64,000 bases of DNA, from positions 62,001-126,000 of the forward strand of contig CAZQMV010000002.1 of the NCBI GenBank assembly GCA_964594635.1, given 5' to 3'. The position numbers were made by a program, and so were the translations under genes. Below the pieces are notes generated by a model. That model saw nothing but the letters and a program-made list of their open reading frames with translations. It was not told the DNA's origin and searched no databases. The stretch comes from Berkiella sp964594635. Lineage in GTDB: Bacteria; Pseudomonadota; Gammaproteobacteria; Berkiellales; Berkiellaceae. Shown piece after piece: positions 1 to 9,284 of the stretch. Position 1 is the stretch's first letter. Each line of letters opens with the position of its first letter.

Positions 1-1721
1 ATGCCCCCTGGGCAACGAAGAATGCTTAATGGACGATTGATGATATAAGGCAAAATCCAGTCTTTGATGGCTAAATAGTATTGGCTAATATCTTGTTTTG
101 TAATATTGTCTGTTGGATATAAAAGTTTTTTTGGGTGAGTTAAATGAAAGCTGCTTGCTTCTTCATGTGTTACTTCAATGGACTTCTTATCTTGCCTAAC
201 ACCTTTGAAACTTGCATGGCGCAATATGCCTTCACTTGTCCACTCTTTGAATTCTACTTCTACTATCATAGTGGGTTTTACCCAAGATATCAGATCATTC
301 ATCAAAGGTTGTTCTGCAAAAGGGCATTTATTACTCTTTCGCTTTTTTAAAAGAACGTATAATTCATTTAACGATGCAGTGGTAAAGCCTGTGCCAACAC
401 GTCCACAATAGTGTAATGTTTTATTAGCATCGTAAACACCAAGGAGCAAAGCGCCAAAAAAGGCACGCTCGCCACTGGGTTCGGTAAAGCCACCAATGAC
501 AAATTCTTGGCGTTGGTTTACCTTAATTTTTAACCAATTCTTTGTACGCTTATGGATATAGGGACTGTTGATGTTTTTAGAAACAATTCCCTCAAAACCG
601 AGTTTAGCTGCTTTTTTAAATACTTTATCACCATTACCTTGAATGTGACCACTATAACGAATACTAGGATGATTTTGTGGGAGTATTTTTTCAAGAATGG
701 TTTTTCGTTCAATTAAGGGTAACGGGGTTAAATCGTAACCTTGGTAGTAAAGCAGATCAAAAACATAATACACAAGTTTGGACTTGGTTATATTTTTTAT
801 TGCATTTTGCAACAGTTGAAAATTGGGCAATCCATTTTTGTCTAGCGCTACTAATTCACCATCTAATATGGTGTCGGTTAAATGCAGCTTTTCAAGTTCC
901 GCTCTTAAAGGCTCAAACTTCTTTGTCCAATCATGCTGACTCCGTGTGATTAATGATACCTCTTTATCGAGTCGCGCCAGCAAACGATAACCATCAAATT
1001 TCATTTCATGGATCCAATCATCGTCATTGGGTGGTTTGTCGACCAAGGTGGCTAATTGAGGAGGAATATGAGTGGGTATTGTTCGTTTAGTTAAAGCTTT
1101 CTGAATTGCTTTTGGCAAGTGATAGGTGCGAGTTTTGGTCTTGTTAGAAGTCCAAGTAGAGATTGTGCTTTCTTTAATTTCATTGAGGGTTTTGCCAGAT
1201 ACGACACTCAGGGGTTCTTCTTCGGTAATATCATATTTATCTTGGGAACAAGCTTCCTCATCTTTGGCTTTAATGAGTAACCAGTTTTTGGGATCGCTTT
1301 TAATCTGGATTAATTTCCATTTTCCTTTGAGTTTTTCTCCCATTAGCCTAAACGTCAATGCGCCGTTATGTAAACTTTTACCATCATCCACCTCATCCCA
1401 TTCTCCTTTGTCCCATACCATGACTGTGCCGCCACCGTACTGATCTTTGGGAATAATGCCTTCAAAGTCTTTATACTCTAATGGGTGATCTTCAACATGA
1501 ACAGCAAGGCGTTTAACATCGGGATCAAGCGAAGGCCCTTTGGGCACAGCCCAGCTTAATAGAACGCCATTTTTTTCAAGTCGAAAGTCATAATGTAAAT
1601 GACTCGCTGCATGCATTTGTACGACAAAATGATGATGGTGTTCTGGTTTTTTTCGTTTGGCACCTTTGGGCTCTGGGGTCTGTTTAAAATTTCTTTTTTG
1701 ATGATAATGCTCTAATGCCAT
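1..1721 (-). CDS. ligD: ATP-dependent DNA ligase LigD (C-terminal part beyond window)
   Basis: Multifunctional ligase of bacterial non-homologous end joining; with Ku it trims, fills and seals double-strand breaks. The frame is open from the ATG at 1721 to the left edge (573 codons). Domain order is phosphoesterase, ligase, polymerase. The N-terminal 3'-phosphoesterase domain is His-rich and carries HAASHLHYDFRLE and SWAVPKGPS. The adenylation motif MKFDGYR has its catalytic Lys at about residue 241. The OB-fold part follows, and the start of the primase-polymerase domain (LTHPKKLLYP, RPLSILRCPGG) is reached before the edge. This order matches Pseudomonas-type LigD. It starts 8 nt after the ku stop, so the two are surely co-transcribed. 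The 3' end is missing only because the window ends. Confidence 0.95.
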   Translation of the reverse strand, partial: MALEHYHQKRNFKQTPEPKGAKRKKPEHHHHFVVQMHAASHLHYDFRLEKNGVLLSWAVPKGPSLDPDVKRLAVHVEDHPLEYKDFEGIIPKDQYGGGTVMVWDKGEWDEVDDGKSLHNGALTFRLMGEKLKGKWKLIQIKSDPKNWLLIKAKDEEACSQDKYDITEEEPLSVVSGKTLNEIKESTISTWTSNKTKTRTYHLPKAIQKALTKRTIPTHIPPQLATLVDKPPNDDDWIHEMKFDGYRLLARLDKEVSLITRSQHDWTKKFEPLRAELEKLHLTDTILDGELVALDKNGLPNFQLLQNAIKNITKSKLVYYVFDLLYYQGYDLTPLPLIERKTILEKILPQNHPSIRYSGHIQGNGDKVFKKAAKLGFEGIVSKNINSPYIHKRTKNWLKIKVNQRQEFVIGGFTEPSGERAFFGALLLGVYDANKTLHYCGRVGTGFTTASLNELYVLLKKRKSNKCPFAEQPLMNDLISWVKPTMIVEVEFKEWTSEGILRHASFKGVRQDKKSIEVTHEEASSFHLTHPKKLLYPTDNITKQDISQYYLAIKDWILPYIINRPLSILRCPGG

Positions 1722-1729
1722 AACCAACC

Positions 1730-2674
1730 TCAATGCTTTTTAGATTTTGAGGAAGGTTTCGCTTTGGCTTTTTTCGTGCTGTCTGACTTGGGTTTTCTTT
1801 TCTCTTTGACACTTTTCTTCAATAATTCCATAAAATCAACCACATTCGTTTGTTTGATCTGCGATGATTCGATGTGTTTAATGGCCTTTTTCCCGCCTGA
1901 AGCAATTTTTTCGTCAATCAATTTGATCAAATCTTCTCGGTAATCGTTAGTGTAGCGGCTTGGGTTCCATTCGACGGACATGGTTTCAACTAATTGAGCA
2001 GCGATATCAAATTCCTTTTTGGTTATTTTATAGTGACTAACAGATTCTTCTGGAGCATCCATTTCAATCGATGACTTAACTTCTTCTGGATACCGCAACG
2101 TATTAACGATTAAAGCATTTCCTAGCGGAATAACCGCTGCTAAATATTGATGAGAACGAACCATCACGCGTGCAATGCCTACTTTATTGGTCTTTTTTAA
2201 TGTTTCCCTTAATAGCACATACCCTTTGTCGCCACGCTTATCAGGCAGCAAATAATAGGGTTTTTCAAAATAAAGGGTGTCGAGTTGATCAAAATTGACA
2301 AAATCTTCAATATCAATAGATTTGAGGTTTTCCTTGGCAATTTCATTTAAGTCTTCAGGCGTTAAAATGGCATAATTTCCTGGTTCATATTCATACCCTT
2401 TAACGATGTCATGCCAAGGCACTTCTTTGCCGGTTTCTTCATTAATGCGAGAGTAGTGGATACCAGCATGATTTTTTTTATCAAGCAATTTAAAGTGTAA
2501 TTCTTGTTGTGGCTTTTCAGCTGAATATAATAGAACTGGAATATTGACTAAACCAAAAGAGATATATCCGCGCCACAGTGAGCGTTGGTCACCACGATGT
2601 GGCACTACTTTCGCCTTCGCCTTTGCTTTTTTGGGTGTTTTGGTCACTTTTGCTACACTTTTTCGATTAGGCAT
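1730..2674 (-). CDS. ku: Non-homologous end-joining protein Ku
   Basis: DNA-end-binding homodimer that recruits LigD to double-strand breaks. The protein (about 314 residues) opens with a Lys/Ala-rich stretch, then a typical bacterial Ku core beginning LWRGYISFGLVNIPV and running through LLPDKRGDKGYVLLRE and the bridge region around YRNDYREDL-like sequence (here YTNDYREDLIKLI). It ends in a Lys/Ser-rich basic tail, as in many bacterial Ku proteins where the tail contacts DNA or LigD. I prefer the ATG at 2674 over the one at 2680, because an AGAGG lies 8 nt upstream of the former and only 2 nt from the latter. First gene of the ku-ligD pair. Confidence 0.96.
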   Translation of the reverse strand: MPNRKSVAKVTKTPKKAKAKAKVVPHRGDQRSLWRGYISFGLVNIPVLLYSAEKPQQELHFKLLDKKNHAGIHYSRINEETGKEVPWHDIVKGYEYEPGNYAILTPEDLNEIAKENLKSIDIEDFVNFDQLDTLYFEKPYYLLPDKRGDKGYVLLRETLKKTNKVGIARVMVRSHQYLAAVIPLGNALIVNTLRYPEEVKSSIEMDAPEESVSHYKITKKEFDIAAQLVETMSVEWNPSRYTNDYREDLIKLIDEKIASGGKKAIKHIESSQIKQTNVVDFMELLKKSVKEKRKPKSDSTKKAKAKPSSKSKKH

Positions 2675-2868
2675 AAACATAACCTCTGTAAAAAAGTACG
2701 CAGGTGCTCTCGGTTCCTATTAATATAGAGTCAAATTCCCGGGCTTAGTTCAATAAAGAAGGGCCAAGGCATTGATAGGGTGTAGTTGCAACAGCAGATT
2801 TATTTTGGCAGGATAGCCAGCTTTTATAGAAGCATTATAAACATTGGACAATTCTCTCACACAAACAA

Positions 2869-2908
2869 AAGCGTTTTAGACCTTAAATCCTTAAGGCCTA
2901 AAACGCTT
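2869..2908 (-). terminator. Rho-independent terminator after the small secreted protein gene
   Basis: Two 18-base arms (AAGCGTTTTAGACCTTAA and TTAAGGCCTAAAACGCTT) pair with a single mismatch around a 4-base loop. On the minus strand a T-rich run (TTTTGTTTGTG) follows. It sits 8 nt past the stop of the gene ending at 2917. Confidence 0.8.
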
Positions 2909-2916
2909 ACTCGCTC

Positions 2917-3243
2917 TTAATCCTCAGAAGCAGGTGGTGCAGCATTAGGCACGCTATTATCTAAATTATTCGGATTTTTGGGATTGTTGCTACCAGTGGG
3001 TGAGTCGCCGAGAGTATTTTTATTGCTATCATTTGAATCAGAAGAAGATGCTCCTGAATTCGTTGTCGAATCGTTCGAACTTTCAGCGCTTCCTCCTTGA
3101 TTGCTAATGCCGCTTGTCACATTGCCACCGCCACTACTTGAACCACTGGTTCCACCCACACCACTGGTGACGCTGCCGGCATTAGTTGCAGTTGCAACTG
3201 ATAGTATAAAAAGTGTAGTTAATAAATTAAGATACTTTTTCAT
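2917..3243 (-). CDS. Small secreted Gly/Ser/Asn-rich protein
   Basis: 108 residues of unknown function. A clear Sec signal peptide (MKKYLNLLTTLFILSVATATNAG) is followed by a mature part made almost wholly of Gly, Ser, Asn, Thr and Asp, with a Pro-rich acidic end (NAAPPASED). No cysteines or recognisable domain are present, so the mature chain is probably disordered. GGAG lies close upstream of the ATG (GAGGAGAAATATT). A strong terminator follows. Such low-complexity exported proteins are hard to place by homology; a surface or periplasmic location is inferred from the signal peptide only. Confidence 0.7.
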   Translation of the reverse strand: MKKYLNLLTTLFILSVATATNAGSVTSGVGGTSGSSSGGGNVTSGISNQGGSAESSNDSTTNSGASSSDSNDSNKNTLGDSPTGSNNPKNPNNLDNSVPNAAPPASED

Positions 3244-3261
3244 AATATTTCTCCTCTCTCT

Positions 3262-3447
3262 TCAATTATAGACAAAATCAACGTCATTTACCGTCATTTC
3301 CTTAAACAGATGGCGCACTGCACTTCGAAAAGTCAGTGTTATATTGGCACGAAGCTCATTTAACACTCTTTTTTGTGCGCTCTCCAATAGCGCATTAAAT
3401 ATCGGATTATCTTTGATTTGCAATTTCTCAAAAATACGTTTGCTCAT
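3262..3447 (-). CDS. Small hypothetical protein (doubtful)
   Basis: A 61-residue frame placed 18 nt upstream of the secreted-protein gene on the same strand. It is mildly basic, with alternating hydrophobic positions that suggest helices (NALLESAQKRVLNELRANI). No ribosome binding site is visible before the ATG and no family is recognised. It lies where the missing 5' part of the convergent patatin gene would be expected, so it may be a chance frame in decayed DNA. Confidence 0.3.
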   Translation of the reverse strand: MSKRIFEKLQIKDNPIFNALLESAQKRVLNELRANITLTFRSAVRHLFKEMTVNDVDFVYN

Positions 3448-3479
3448 ATTATTCGCTTGTTCAGCAGTTATGCCATTTC

Positions 3480-4559
3480 ATGTTGATGCGTTTAAAATAC
3501 TTTCCTTTAAACGATTGGCACAAAGTTAAGGATAAGTGCATTGGTTTATTGATTTCTCTGAGGCGCGAAGGTGATTTTGTAAGGAATTTTACACCTGATT
3601 ATAAAAGTAGCCTGATTAAACCCTCAGCTGAAAATCTCATTTTGCCTCAGTATACTCAAACCGTGTTTGATGCTTGGTTCAAAGAAATTGTTAAAGAAGT
3701 GACGGGTGATCCCAATTGTACCTTTAAACAATGGCATGCACTTAAAGTAAAATATCCAGAACGGCAGCTAAAAGATTTATTTATCGAAGCCTGCAACCTG
3801 GAAACACAGTATAACGAAACCTTTTCTCACTTAAGTGAACATGCCGATGTGGCCATTGCCGATGCCGTGTTTGCTTCGATGAAATTTCCTGGAATGTTTA
3901 CTCCCTTTGAGATCAAAAAAACTCTTTATTTTGATGGTGATGCGCAACGTAATTGCCCTTCAGAATCCTTTGAAACAAAGCCTGGTGAATTTAACCCCAA
4001 AACACTCAGTATTCGCTTAGATCATCGTGATGAAATTAATTATTTTGAAAAAGGGATCAAGCCACCTAAAAAGCGACCCAAAAACGTTTTTCAAGCATTG
4101 GCAGCTCAATTTGGGGCATCAACTAAAGCGCAAGATTATGGTTTTTTTGCGAGCCCCTATAAAGCGCATACGATTTTTGCCAGTACGGGTGATGTTGGAA
4201 CGTTAGATTTTGATTTAACCAATGCACAAAAGCAGTTTTTGCTCGACTCAGGTTCATATAGTGTGAAATGCTATTTTCATGAGCTGCACCCAGAATTAAC
4301 ACAGAGAGTTTATGAGCCTAAATTTCTTAGAGAGCTGGAAAAGCGTGGATTTCCATTGACCGTAACGGATTTTGAAGCAGCTGCAAGTCCTGTTGGCAAA
4401 AAGCCCAAAAAAGTGGAAGCAGAAGCACCTTCTCGTGTGCTAACACCGCTTCGAAGTGTCAAGCTTGAGCAGGCATGTGCGCCTAAAAGACGAGATGCTG
4501 CTGAAATCGTAGAGCAAACGGCTAGAAGAAGAGGAAGATTGGCAAGTCATATTCTTTGA
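3480..4559 (+). pseudogene. Patatin-like phospholipase, 5'-truncated remnant
   Basis: The readable frame covers the second half of a patatin fold of the kind found in Legionella effectors. TFKQWHALKVKYPERQLKDL and LSEHADVAIADAVFASMKFP match the segment before the catalytic Asp, and YFDGDAQRNCP holds the Asp of the Ser-Asp dyad (residue 152). The upstream half that should carry the oxyanion glycine motif and the GxSxG nucleophile elbow is absent: the frame begins about where residue 90-100 of a full protein would be, without a convincing ribosome binding site. I found no GxSxG in the other frames just upstream. The C-terminal 100 residues are basic and unlike patatin, a possible localisation tail. 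It could still be expressed as a non-catalytic fragment. Confidence 0.65.
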
Positions 4560-4634
4560 TAAATGTCTTGTGGCAGGCTAGACGACACGCTGTCGTTTTG
4601 CCTGCTTCTTGCATATTGCTGCTGAAAATGTTTG

Positions 4635-4862
4635 TTAGAAAAGGACGCAGCCGTTTTTCTTTTTCGCAGCTGGGGGCTGTTGATCGGGAGCAGGGGCGGA
4701 TGTTACAGCTTGTGCTTTTTTGCTATCTAACCCAGGTGTTAAGGTAGGTGCAGGATCTGTAACATCCGTGACATCAATACTTGCATTAACAGGGGTTGTC
4801 GTTACGGCATCTGGATGAGCATTTGTGCTTGAGGATTCTGCTTGCATTCCATCTAGTGACAT
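4635..4862 (-). CDS. Small protein with C-terminal CaaX-like prenylation motif
   Basis: 75 residues, starting at the ATG at 4862, where GGAG lies 7 nt upstream; a longer frame to 4937 lacks a binding site. The chain is Thr/Pro/Ala/Asp-rich and probably disordered, with no signal peptide. The last nine residues are KKKNGCVLF: a lysine patch followed by Cys-Val-Leu-Phe, which fits the CaaX box that eukaryotic prenyltransferases modify (Phe at X is tolerated by farnesyl- and geranylgeranyltransferase I). Some Legionella effectors are lipidated by the host at such boxes. The layout, a flexible body plus polybasic CaaX tail, resembles small GTPase tails. Function unknown; the motif is seen, the prenylation is inference. 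Confidence 0.6.
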   Translation of the reverse strand: MSLDGMQAESSSTNAHPDAVTTTPVNASIDVTDVTDPAPTLTPGLDSKKAQAVTSAPAPDQQPPAAKKKNGCVLF

Positions 4863-5036
4863 TGTATTTCTCCAAATAATAAAACTAACTCTTTTCGGAA
4901 TGCCGATTATATACAAGAATATGAGACACCCAAACAATTTCTTATTAGTCTGAAAACTAAAATTTGCATGGTAAATAATTTATTTTCCAATCTACTAAAA
5001 ATCGGTAGAATGCAGGCTTTTAGTTGTTGAGATACC

Positions 5037-5666
5037 ATGTCACAAGAAAAACATCAGTGGTTGAAATGGGCCAGTGAAATACAATCGATTTCCCAGGCCG
5101 GTTTAACCTTCGCAAAGGATCCCTTTGATTTACAAAGGTATCAAAGGTTGCAAACCCTGTCCGCTGAAATGATTGCTTATCAATCCTTTGAAGCGTTTGA
5201 AAAAGTTCAACAACTCTTTTTAACAGAAGATAATTACTTAACACCCAAGCTTGATGTGCGCATTGCCGTGATTAAAGAAGGTAACCAAATTTTACTGGTG
5301 AAAGAAGTAAACGATGGTAAATGGTCACTGCCAGGTGGTTGGGCTGATGTAAATGAGTCGCCAGCTGAAAGTGCTGCAAAAGAAGTCTTTGAAGAAACAG
5401 GTCTTCACGTTAAGATAACCAAACTTTTTGCCTTATTCGATAAATTAAAGCATTCGCACCCTCCACAATTACCGCATGCTTATAAAGCATTTTTTTTAGC
5501 CGATATGACAGGTGGCGAGCTCACCACCAGCATTGAAACCACGCAAGTACAGTTTTTCTCTAAAGACCAACTGCCAGAGCTCTCTATCCATCGGGTAGTG
5601 CCTTCACAAATAGAACTTGCTTTTACGCATTATCATAATCGAGATCTGCCAACGGCATTTGATTAA
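5037..5666 (+). CDS. NUDIX hydrolase with N-terminal NUDIX_N-type domain
   Basis: 209 residues. An N-terminal helical region of about 65 residues (WLKWASEIQSISQAGLTF) resembles the domain that precedes the catalytic fold in a family of ADP-ribose/nucleoside-diphosphate hydrolases. The Nudix box spans residues 101-123 (GWADVNESPAESAAKEVFEE, then TGL), with KE in place of the usual RE and all metal-binding Glu residues kept. It is preceded by WSLPGGW, typical of the family. The likely reaction is hydrolysis of a nucleoside diphosphate linked to another moiety; the substrate cannot be read from sequence. It stands alone, downstream of the divergent CaaX gene. Confidence 0.88.
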   Translation: MSQEKHQWLKWASEIQSISQAGLTFAKDPFDLQRYQRLQTLSAEMIAYQSFEAFEKVQQLFLTEDNYLTPKLDVRIAVIKEGNQILLVKEVNDGKWSLPGGWADVNESPAESAAKEVFEETGLHVKITKLFALFDKLKHSHPPQLPHAYKAFFLADMTGGELTTSIETTQVQFFSKDQLPELSIHRVVPSQIELAFTHYHNRDLPTAFD

Positions 5667-5783
5667 TAGTTGAACAACTATGATCGCTATTTTTTTATTA
5701 TAGAGCTTGAAGAGTTTTGATCGGTAGCGCAATATGCCTGTCGATATTGTTTAATGATTTGCCAAAGTATGGAGTATTGAAAT

Positions 5784-6464
5784 ATGAATAACGGTCCTAT
5801 GAAATCACCCTTCGATGCAGCTCAAGAAATTCGTCAATTACTGTCAAGTTATATCCAGGCACATCAAGAATTACCAACCAGTGCATGGTTCTCACAAGCC
5901 AATGCTGGACTGATTGCTTTTAATGAAGCTTTCCCCGAGAGTGAGGGCGCTACACTGCTCAATTTAGATAGCTTGAAAGAGCACGTTCTTACGAACCTTG
6001 CACCTCAGTTTGTGGTCATGGTGAAGTGGCTGGTTGGTTTTCATGGAGCGAGTACATTGCGTACCGATCTGGAAAAGGCAGCTAATGCCTGGCCCAAACA
6101 CCAAGATTATTTGGTATATGCCGCTGAACAAAAAGCAGAACAAGCATTAAGGGAAAAAGCGGCAGCAGAAGCCGAAAAACAAAGATTAGCCGAAGAAAAA
6201 ATGAGAGCTGAACAGGACGCTGAATCAATCCGTCAAACGCTGATTGAGCGCCAACAGCAATTAGAAGCTCAATTAGCTGCGATCAAAATTGAATCATCTG
6301 AAACAGTCGCGGGTTTACGAGAAGTGAATACGTTGTTGATTGACCGTGTAAAATCACTCTCTGGAGCTGCAAGTGCAGCTGAAAGCGCAGAGGCTAAAAA
6401 TCAATTGGTTCATGCACAAGGTGCGCATACACAGAAGAGGCGTGGTAACGGCGCTAAAAAGTAA
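5784..6464 (+). CDS. Coiled-coil protein of unknown function
   Basis: 226 residues. The N-terminal half looks globular and helical; residues of about 115-190 form a strong coiled coil rich in Ala, Glu, Gln, Lys and Arg (AEQKAEQALREKAAAEAEKQ). The end is basic (THTQKRRGNGAKK). No signal peptide or membrane segment is visible. GGAG precedes the ATG by 9 nt. I do not recognise the family. It could be a structural protein or a secreted effector; the neighbours give no hint. Confidence 0.65.
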   Translation: MNNGPMKSPFDAAQEIRQLLSSYIQAHQELPTSAWFSQANAGLIAFNEAFPESEGATLLNLDSLKEHVLTNLAPQFVVMVKWLVGFHGASTLRTDLEKAANAWPKHQDYLVYAAEQKAEQALREKAAAEAEKQRLAEEKMRAEQDAESIRQTLIERQQQLEAQLAAIKIESSETVAGLREVNTLLIDRVKSLSGAASAAESAEAKNQLVHAQGAHTQKRRGNGAKK

Positions 6465-6593
6465 TAAAAAACGAATTGATGAGTGGCTCTTTCATTGAAT
6501 TGTGATGCGATTTAATGCTAAATGAGCCATTCAGCCGAGTAGAATATAGTTACTCATCTAGATTCTTGTGTTAATTCATTCAAGGGGATGCTT

Positions 6594-7805
6594 ATGAACA
6601 TTCAACCCAAAATCCGCGGTTTTATTTGTACCACAGCCCATCCGCAAGGCTGTATGCAACATGTGAATGAGCAGATCAACTACGTATCGCAATTTCCAGC
6701 CCTATCGAACGCGCCTAAAAAAGTGTTAGTGATTGGTGCTTCAACTGGTTATGGCTTAGCCAGTCGCATCGTGGCAGCCTTTGGTGGGCAAGCGAAAACC
6801 ATCGGTGTGTTTTTTGAAAAAGAAGCGGATGGTAAACGGACTGCTTCTGCAGGCTGGTATAATAGCGCCGGCTTTGAGCAGCAAGCACATGCGAAAGGGT
6901 TATATGCAAAAAGCATTAATGGCGATGCTTTTTCAGATGACATCAAGCAAAAAACCATTGATCTGATTAAACAAGATTGGCAAGGCGGTGTCGATTTAGT
7001 CGTTTATAGTTTAGCCTCCCCCCGTCGCACTCATCCTAAAACCGGCGAAGTGTTTAATTCTACGTTAAAACCAATTGGTAAGCCGTATACCAGTAAAACC
7101 ATTGATGTGATGAGTGGTGCTATTTCAGAAATCACGTTAGAACCCGCAACTGATCATGACATTGCACAAACCACAGCTGTGATGGGTGGTGAAGATTGGC
7201 AAATGTGGATGCATGCGTTACTTGAAGCAGGCGTTCTAGCCAAAGGCGCAATGACAGTTGCTTATTCTTATATTGGACCACAATTAACCTATCCGATTTA
7301 CCGAGAAGGTACTATCGGCAAAGCAAAAAGCCATTTAGAAGCGACTGCTAACCACTTAACCAAAGCATTAAGTGCTATTGGTGGTAAAGCATTTGTTTCG
7401 GTTAATAAAGCGTTAGTCACACAAGCCAGCGCTGCTATTCCGGTGGTGCCATTGTATGTTTCCCTTCTTTATAAAATCATGAAAGAAAAACAATTGCATG
7501 AAGGGTGCATTGAACAGATCTGGCGCATGTTTAGTGATCGACTTTATACAGGATCGGCTGTGCCGGTTGATGAGCATGGCTTAATTCGTTTAGATGATTA
7601 TGAAATGAAGGCTGATGTGCAATCAGCAGTTGCACAATTGTGGGATAAAGTGACCACCGACAACATCATGGCGCTTTCTGATCTCACAGGTTACCGTCAT
7701 GAGTTTCATAAATTATTTGGTTTTGAAGTAGAGGGTGTTGATTACGCAGCGGATTGTTCACCGGAAGTTGCTATTGAATCGCTTGAAAAGGAAATAACAG
7801 CCTGA
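6594..7805 (+). CDS. fabV: Enoyl-[acyl-carrier-protein] reductase FabV
   Basis: NADH-dependent trans-2-enoyl reductase that completes each round of fatty-acid elongation; the FabV class is long (about 400 residues) and insensitive to triclosan. The start QPKIRGFICTTAHPQGC is characteristic, followed by a Rossmann glycine motif (VIGASTGYGLASR). The catalytic Tyr-X8-Lys pair is present as Y236 and K245 (YREGTIGKAK). I choose the ATG at 6594 because AAGGGG lies 6 nt upstream, whereas the ATG at 6588 directly abuts it; the protein is then 403 residues, normal for the family. It has its own transcription unit and is followed by an inverted repeat. Confidence 0.97.
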   Translation: MNIQPKIRGFICTTAHPQGCMQHVNEQINYVSQFPALSNAPKKVLVIGASTGYGLASRIVAAFGGQAKTIGVFFEKEADGKRTASAGWYNSAGFEQQAHAKGLYAKSINGDAFSDDIKQKTIDLIKQDWQGGVDLVVYSLASPRRTHPKTGEVFNSTLKPIGKPYTSKTIDVMSGAISEITLEPATDHDIAQTTAVMGGEDWQMWMHALLEAGVLAKGAMTVAYSYIGPQLTYPIYREGTIGKAKSHLEATANHLTKALSAIGGKAFVSVNKALVTQASAAIPVVPLYVSLLYKIMKEKQLHEGCIEQIWRMFSDRLYTGSAVPVDEHGLIRLDDYEMKADVQSAVAQLWDKVTTDNIMALSDLTGYRHEFHKLFGFEVEGVDYAADCSPEVAIESLEKEITA

Positions 7806-7818
7806 CGATAAACAATCC

Positions 7819-7853
7819 ACAAGGGATTTTAATGTTTTTGTAAAATCCCTTGT
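7819..7853 (+). terminator. Perfect inverted repeat after fabV, probable terminator
   Basis: 13-base perfect arms (ACAAGGGATTTTA and TAAAATCCCTTGT) around a 9-base loop, 13 nt after the fabV stop. No T-run follows on the plus strand, so termination efficiency is uncertain. It sits between two convergent genes. Confidence 0.6.
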
Positions 7854-7905
7854 CACCTAGGTCAACTTTGTTGTTGATGTGCCGATTTTTTCAATGTGGG
7901 AATTT

Positions 7906-9207
7906 TTAGATATTGTTTGATCTATTTGCGGGGTTGTTTTTTTCATCTAGTTCTTCATTTTTTAATTCTTGGTTTGATGGATCCACTTCCTCAGTAGTTG
8001 TGCTTTTATCTTTGTTATTCTGAATGATTGTTTCTATTGCAGGGGTCACAGATTTGGGGCGCCTTGTCGTTATTTCTTCATTCACACCTCGCTGCAAGTT
8101 AATATTTTTACTATAATTTGAACTTTCATCGAAAACAGCGGTTAATGCAGTATCCGTTAGAAAATCAGTATTTAATTTGATATGTTTATCTTCAAATAAT
8201 TTTATTACAGCAGGATCATTAAGCGCATCTACTATCTCAATTAAACTGTGATAGCCTTTCTTGCAAGTAAAACCTATAAAAGCTTTGACAATATTGTTTA
8301 CGTCTATCGCAAGTATGGAATCATTAACGTGCTTTTCCATATATATTTTCAATATAGCAGCAAGCCTGTAAGTTGTGCCTGATATAGAATTGACATAGGG
8401 TTCTATTGTTCTTGCCGCCGAATATCCTGGATGCTTCTCGTCCATATAAAAAGTGTCGGTAATTTTGTCCTTTTTAGGTATCTTTAACCTATCGGCAGGC
8501 ATCATGGGTGCAGTTGATTTAACCATACCATGGTTGGCACTCCAGGCACCTTGTTCTGGATCCTGATCGGTTGGCTTTTTTGCTCCTCTATCTTTTGTAT
8601 TATAAATACTATCTTTAGACGAGCGTATTTGGGCATCAATTTCTAATACTTCTTGGTTAATCAAACCAAAATCTCGCATCCCCGCCATCGAACGTTGTGC
8701 CTCTTTAATCGAATTCACGTTAATCGGCAGATTTGCCAATGCAGCTTTGGCATCTTGTTGCATTTTCGCTTGATTTGGATTAGTAGCAGTACTCGCGATA
8801 ATTTCATTCAGCCATTCTCTCATCATGATATTCATTTTAGCCATAGAGGCTATTTCTGCTGCTTCTTGAGCGTGCCATATGATCTGAGACAATCTTGTTT
8901 CAAAAAACCGCCTACTTTGGTTTTCCATTTGGTTATCAACGAGATCTTTTTGCCTTGATTTGATGAGTTTTAACATTGAGGGGTCTATTTTGTTTGCAGC
9001 ACCTTCTTCACAAAGCGCATTGATCTTTGCCATCGCATCACGATAGTTTAGGTTTAAATAATCATGCTCAATTTCTGAAAATTTCTTTTTATCACTACTA
9101 TCAAGTGTTTCTCTGAGTATATGAGTTACTAATAGTATGTAATCTGATGAGTCTAGGTTGGGTGATTTAAGTGCTTTAATATAAGCATGAAGAGGGTTAA
9201 AAACCAT
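7906..9207 (-). CDS. Unknown protein, tandem paralogue A
   Basis: 433 residues, no signal peptide and no membrane segment. It is a clear paralogue of the next gene upstream: both open with AL(K/E)SP(N/K)LDSSDYILLVT and share the blocks ENQSRRFFET, VNSISGT, GFTCK, GYHSL, KLFEDK, IKLNT and LQRGVN in the same order. The N-terminal half is helical, and the C-terminus is hydrophilic and Asn/Glu-rich. GGGAGGG precedes the ATG. No known domain is recognised. Large, soluble, tandemly duplicated proteins of unknown fold are common among secreted effectors of Legionellales, but no secretion signal can be proved from sequence. Confidence 0.75.
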   Translation of the reverse strand: MVFNPLHAYIKALKSPNLDSSDYILLVTHILRETLDSSDKKKFSEIEHDYLNLNYRDAMAKINALCEEGAANKIDPSMLKLIKSRQKDLVDNQMENQSRRFFETRLSQIIWHAQEAAEIASMAKMNIMMREWLNEIIASTATNPNQAKMQQDAKAALANLPINVNSIKEAQRSMAGMRDFGLINQEVLEIDAQIRSSKDSIYNTKDRGAKKPTDQDPEQGAWSANHGMVKSTAPMMPADRLKIPKKDKITDTFYMDEKHPGYSAARTIEPYVNSISGTTYRLAAILKIYMEKHVNDSILAIDVNNIVKAFIGFTCKKGYHSLIEIVDALNDPAVIKLFEDKHIKLNTDFLTDTALTAVFDESSNYSKNINLQRGVNEEITTRRPKSVTPAIETIIQNNKDKSTTTEEVDPSNQELKNEELDEKNNPANRSNNI

Positions 9208-9284
9208 TGCACTTACCCTCCCTACTAATGTCTGTATTTACCATTTATGGTTAATTTACTCGCAATAATTTAAACCCTTAATAT

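Noticed and set aside
144..1443. Plus-strand frames inside ligD
   Set aside because: They oppose a conserved, motif-bearing gene and have no family features.
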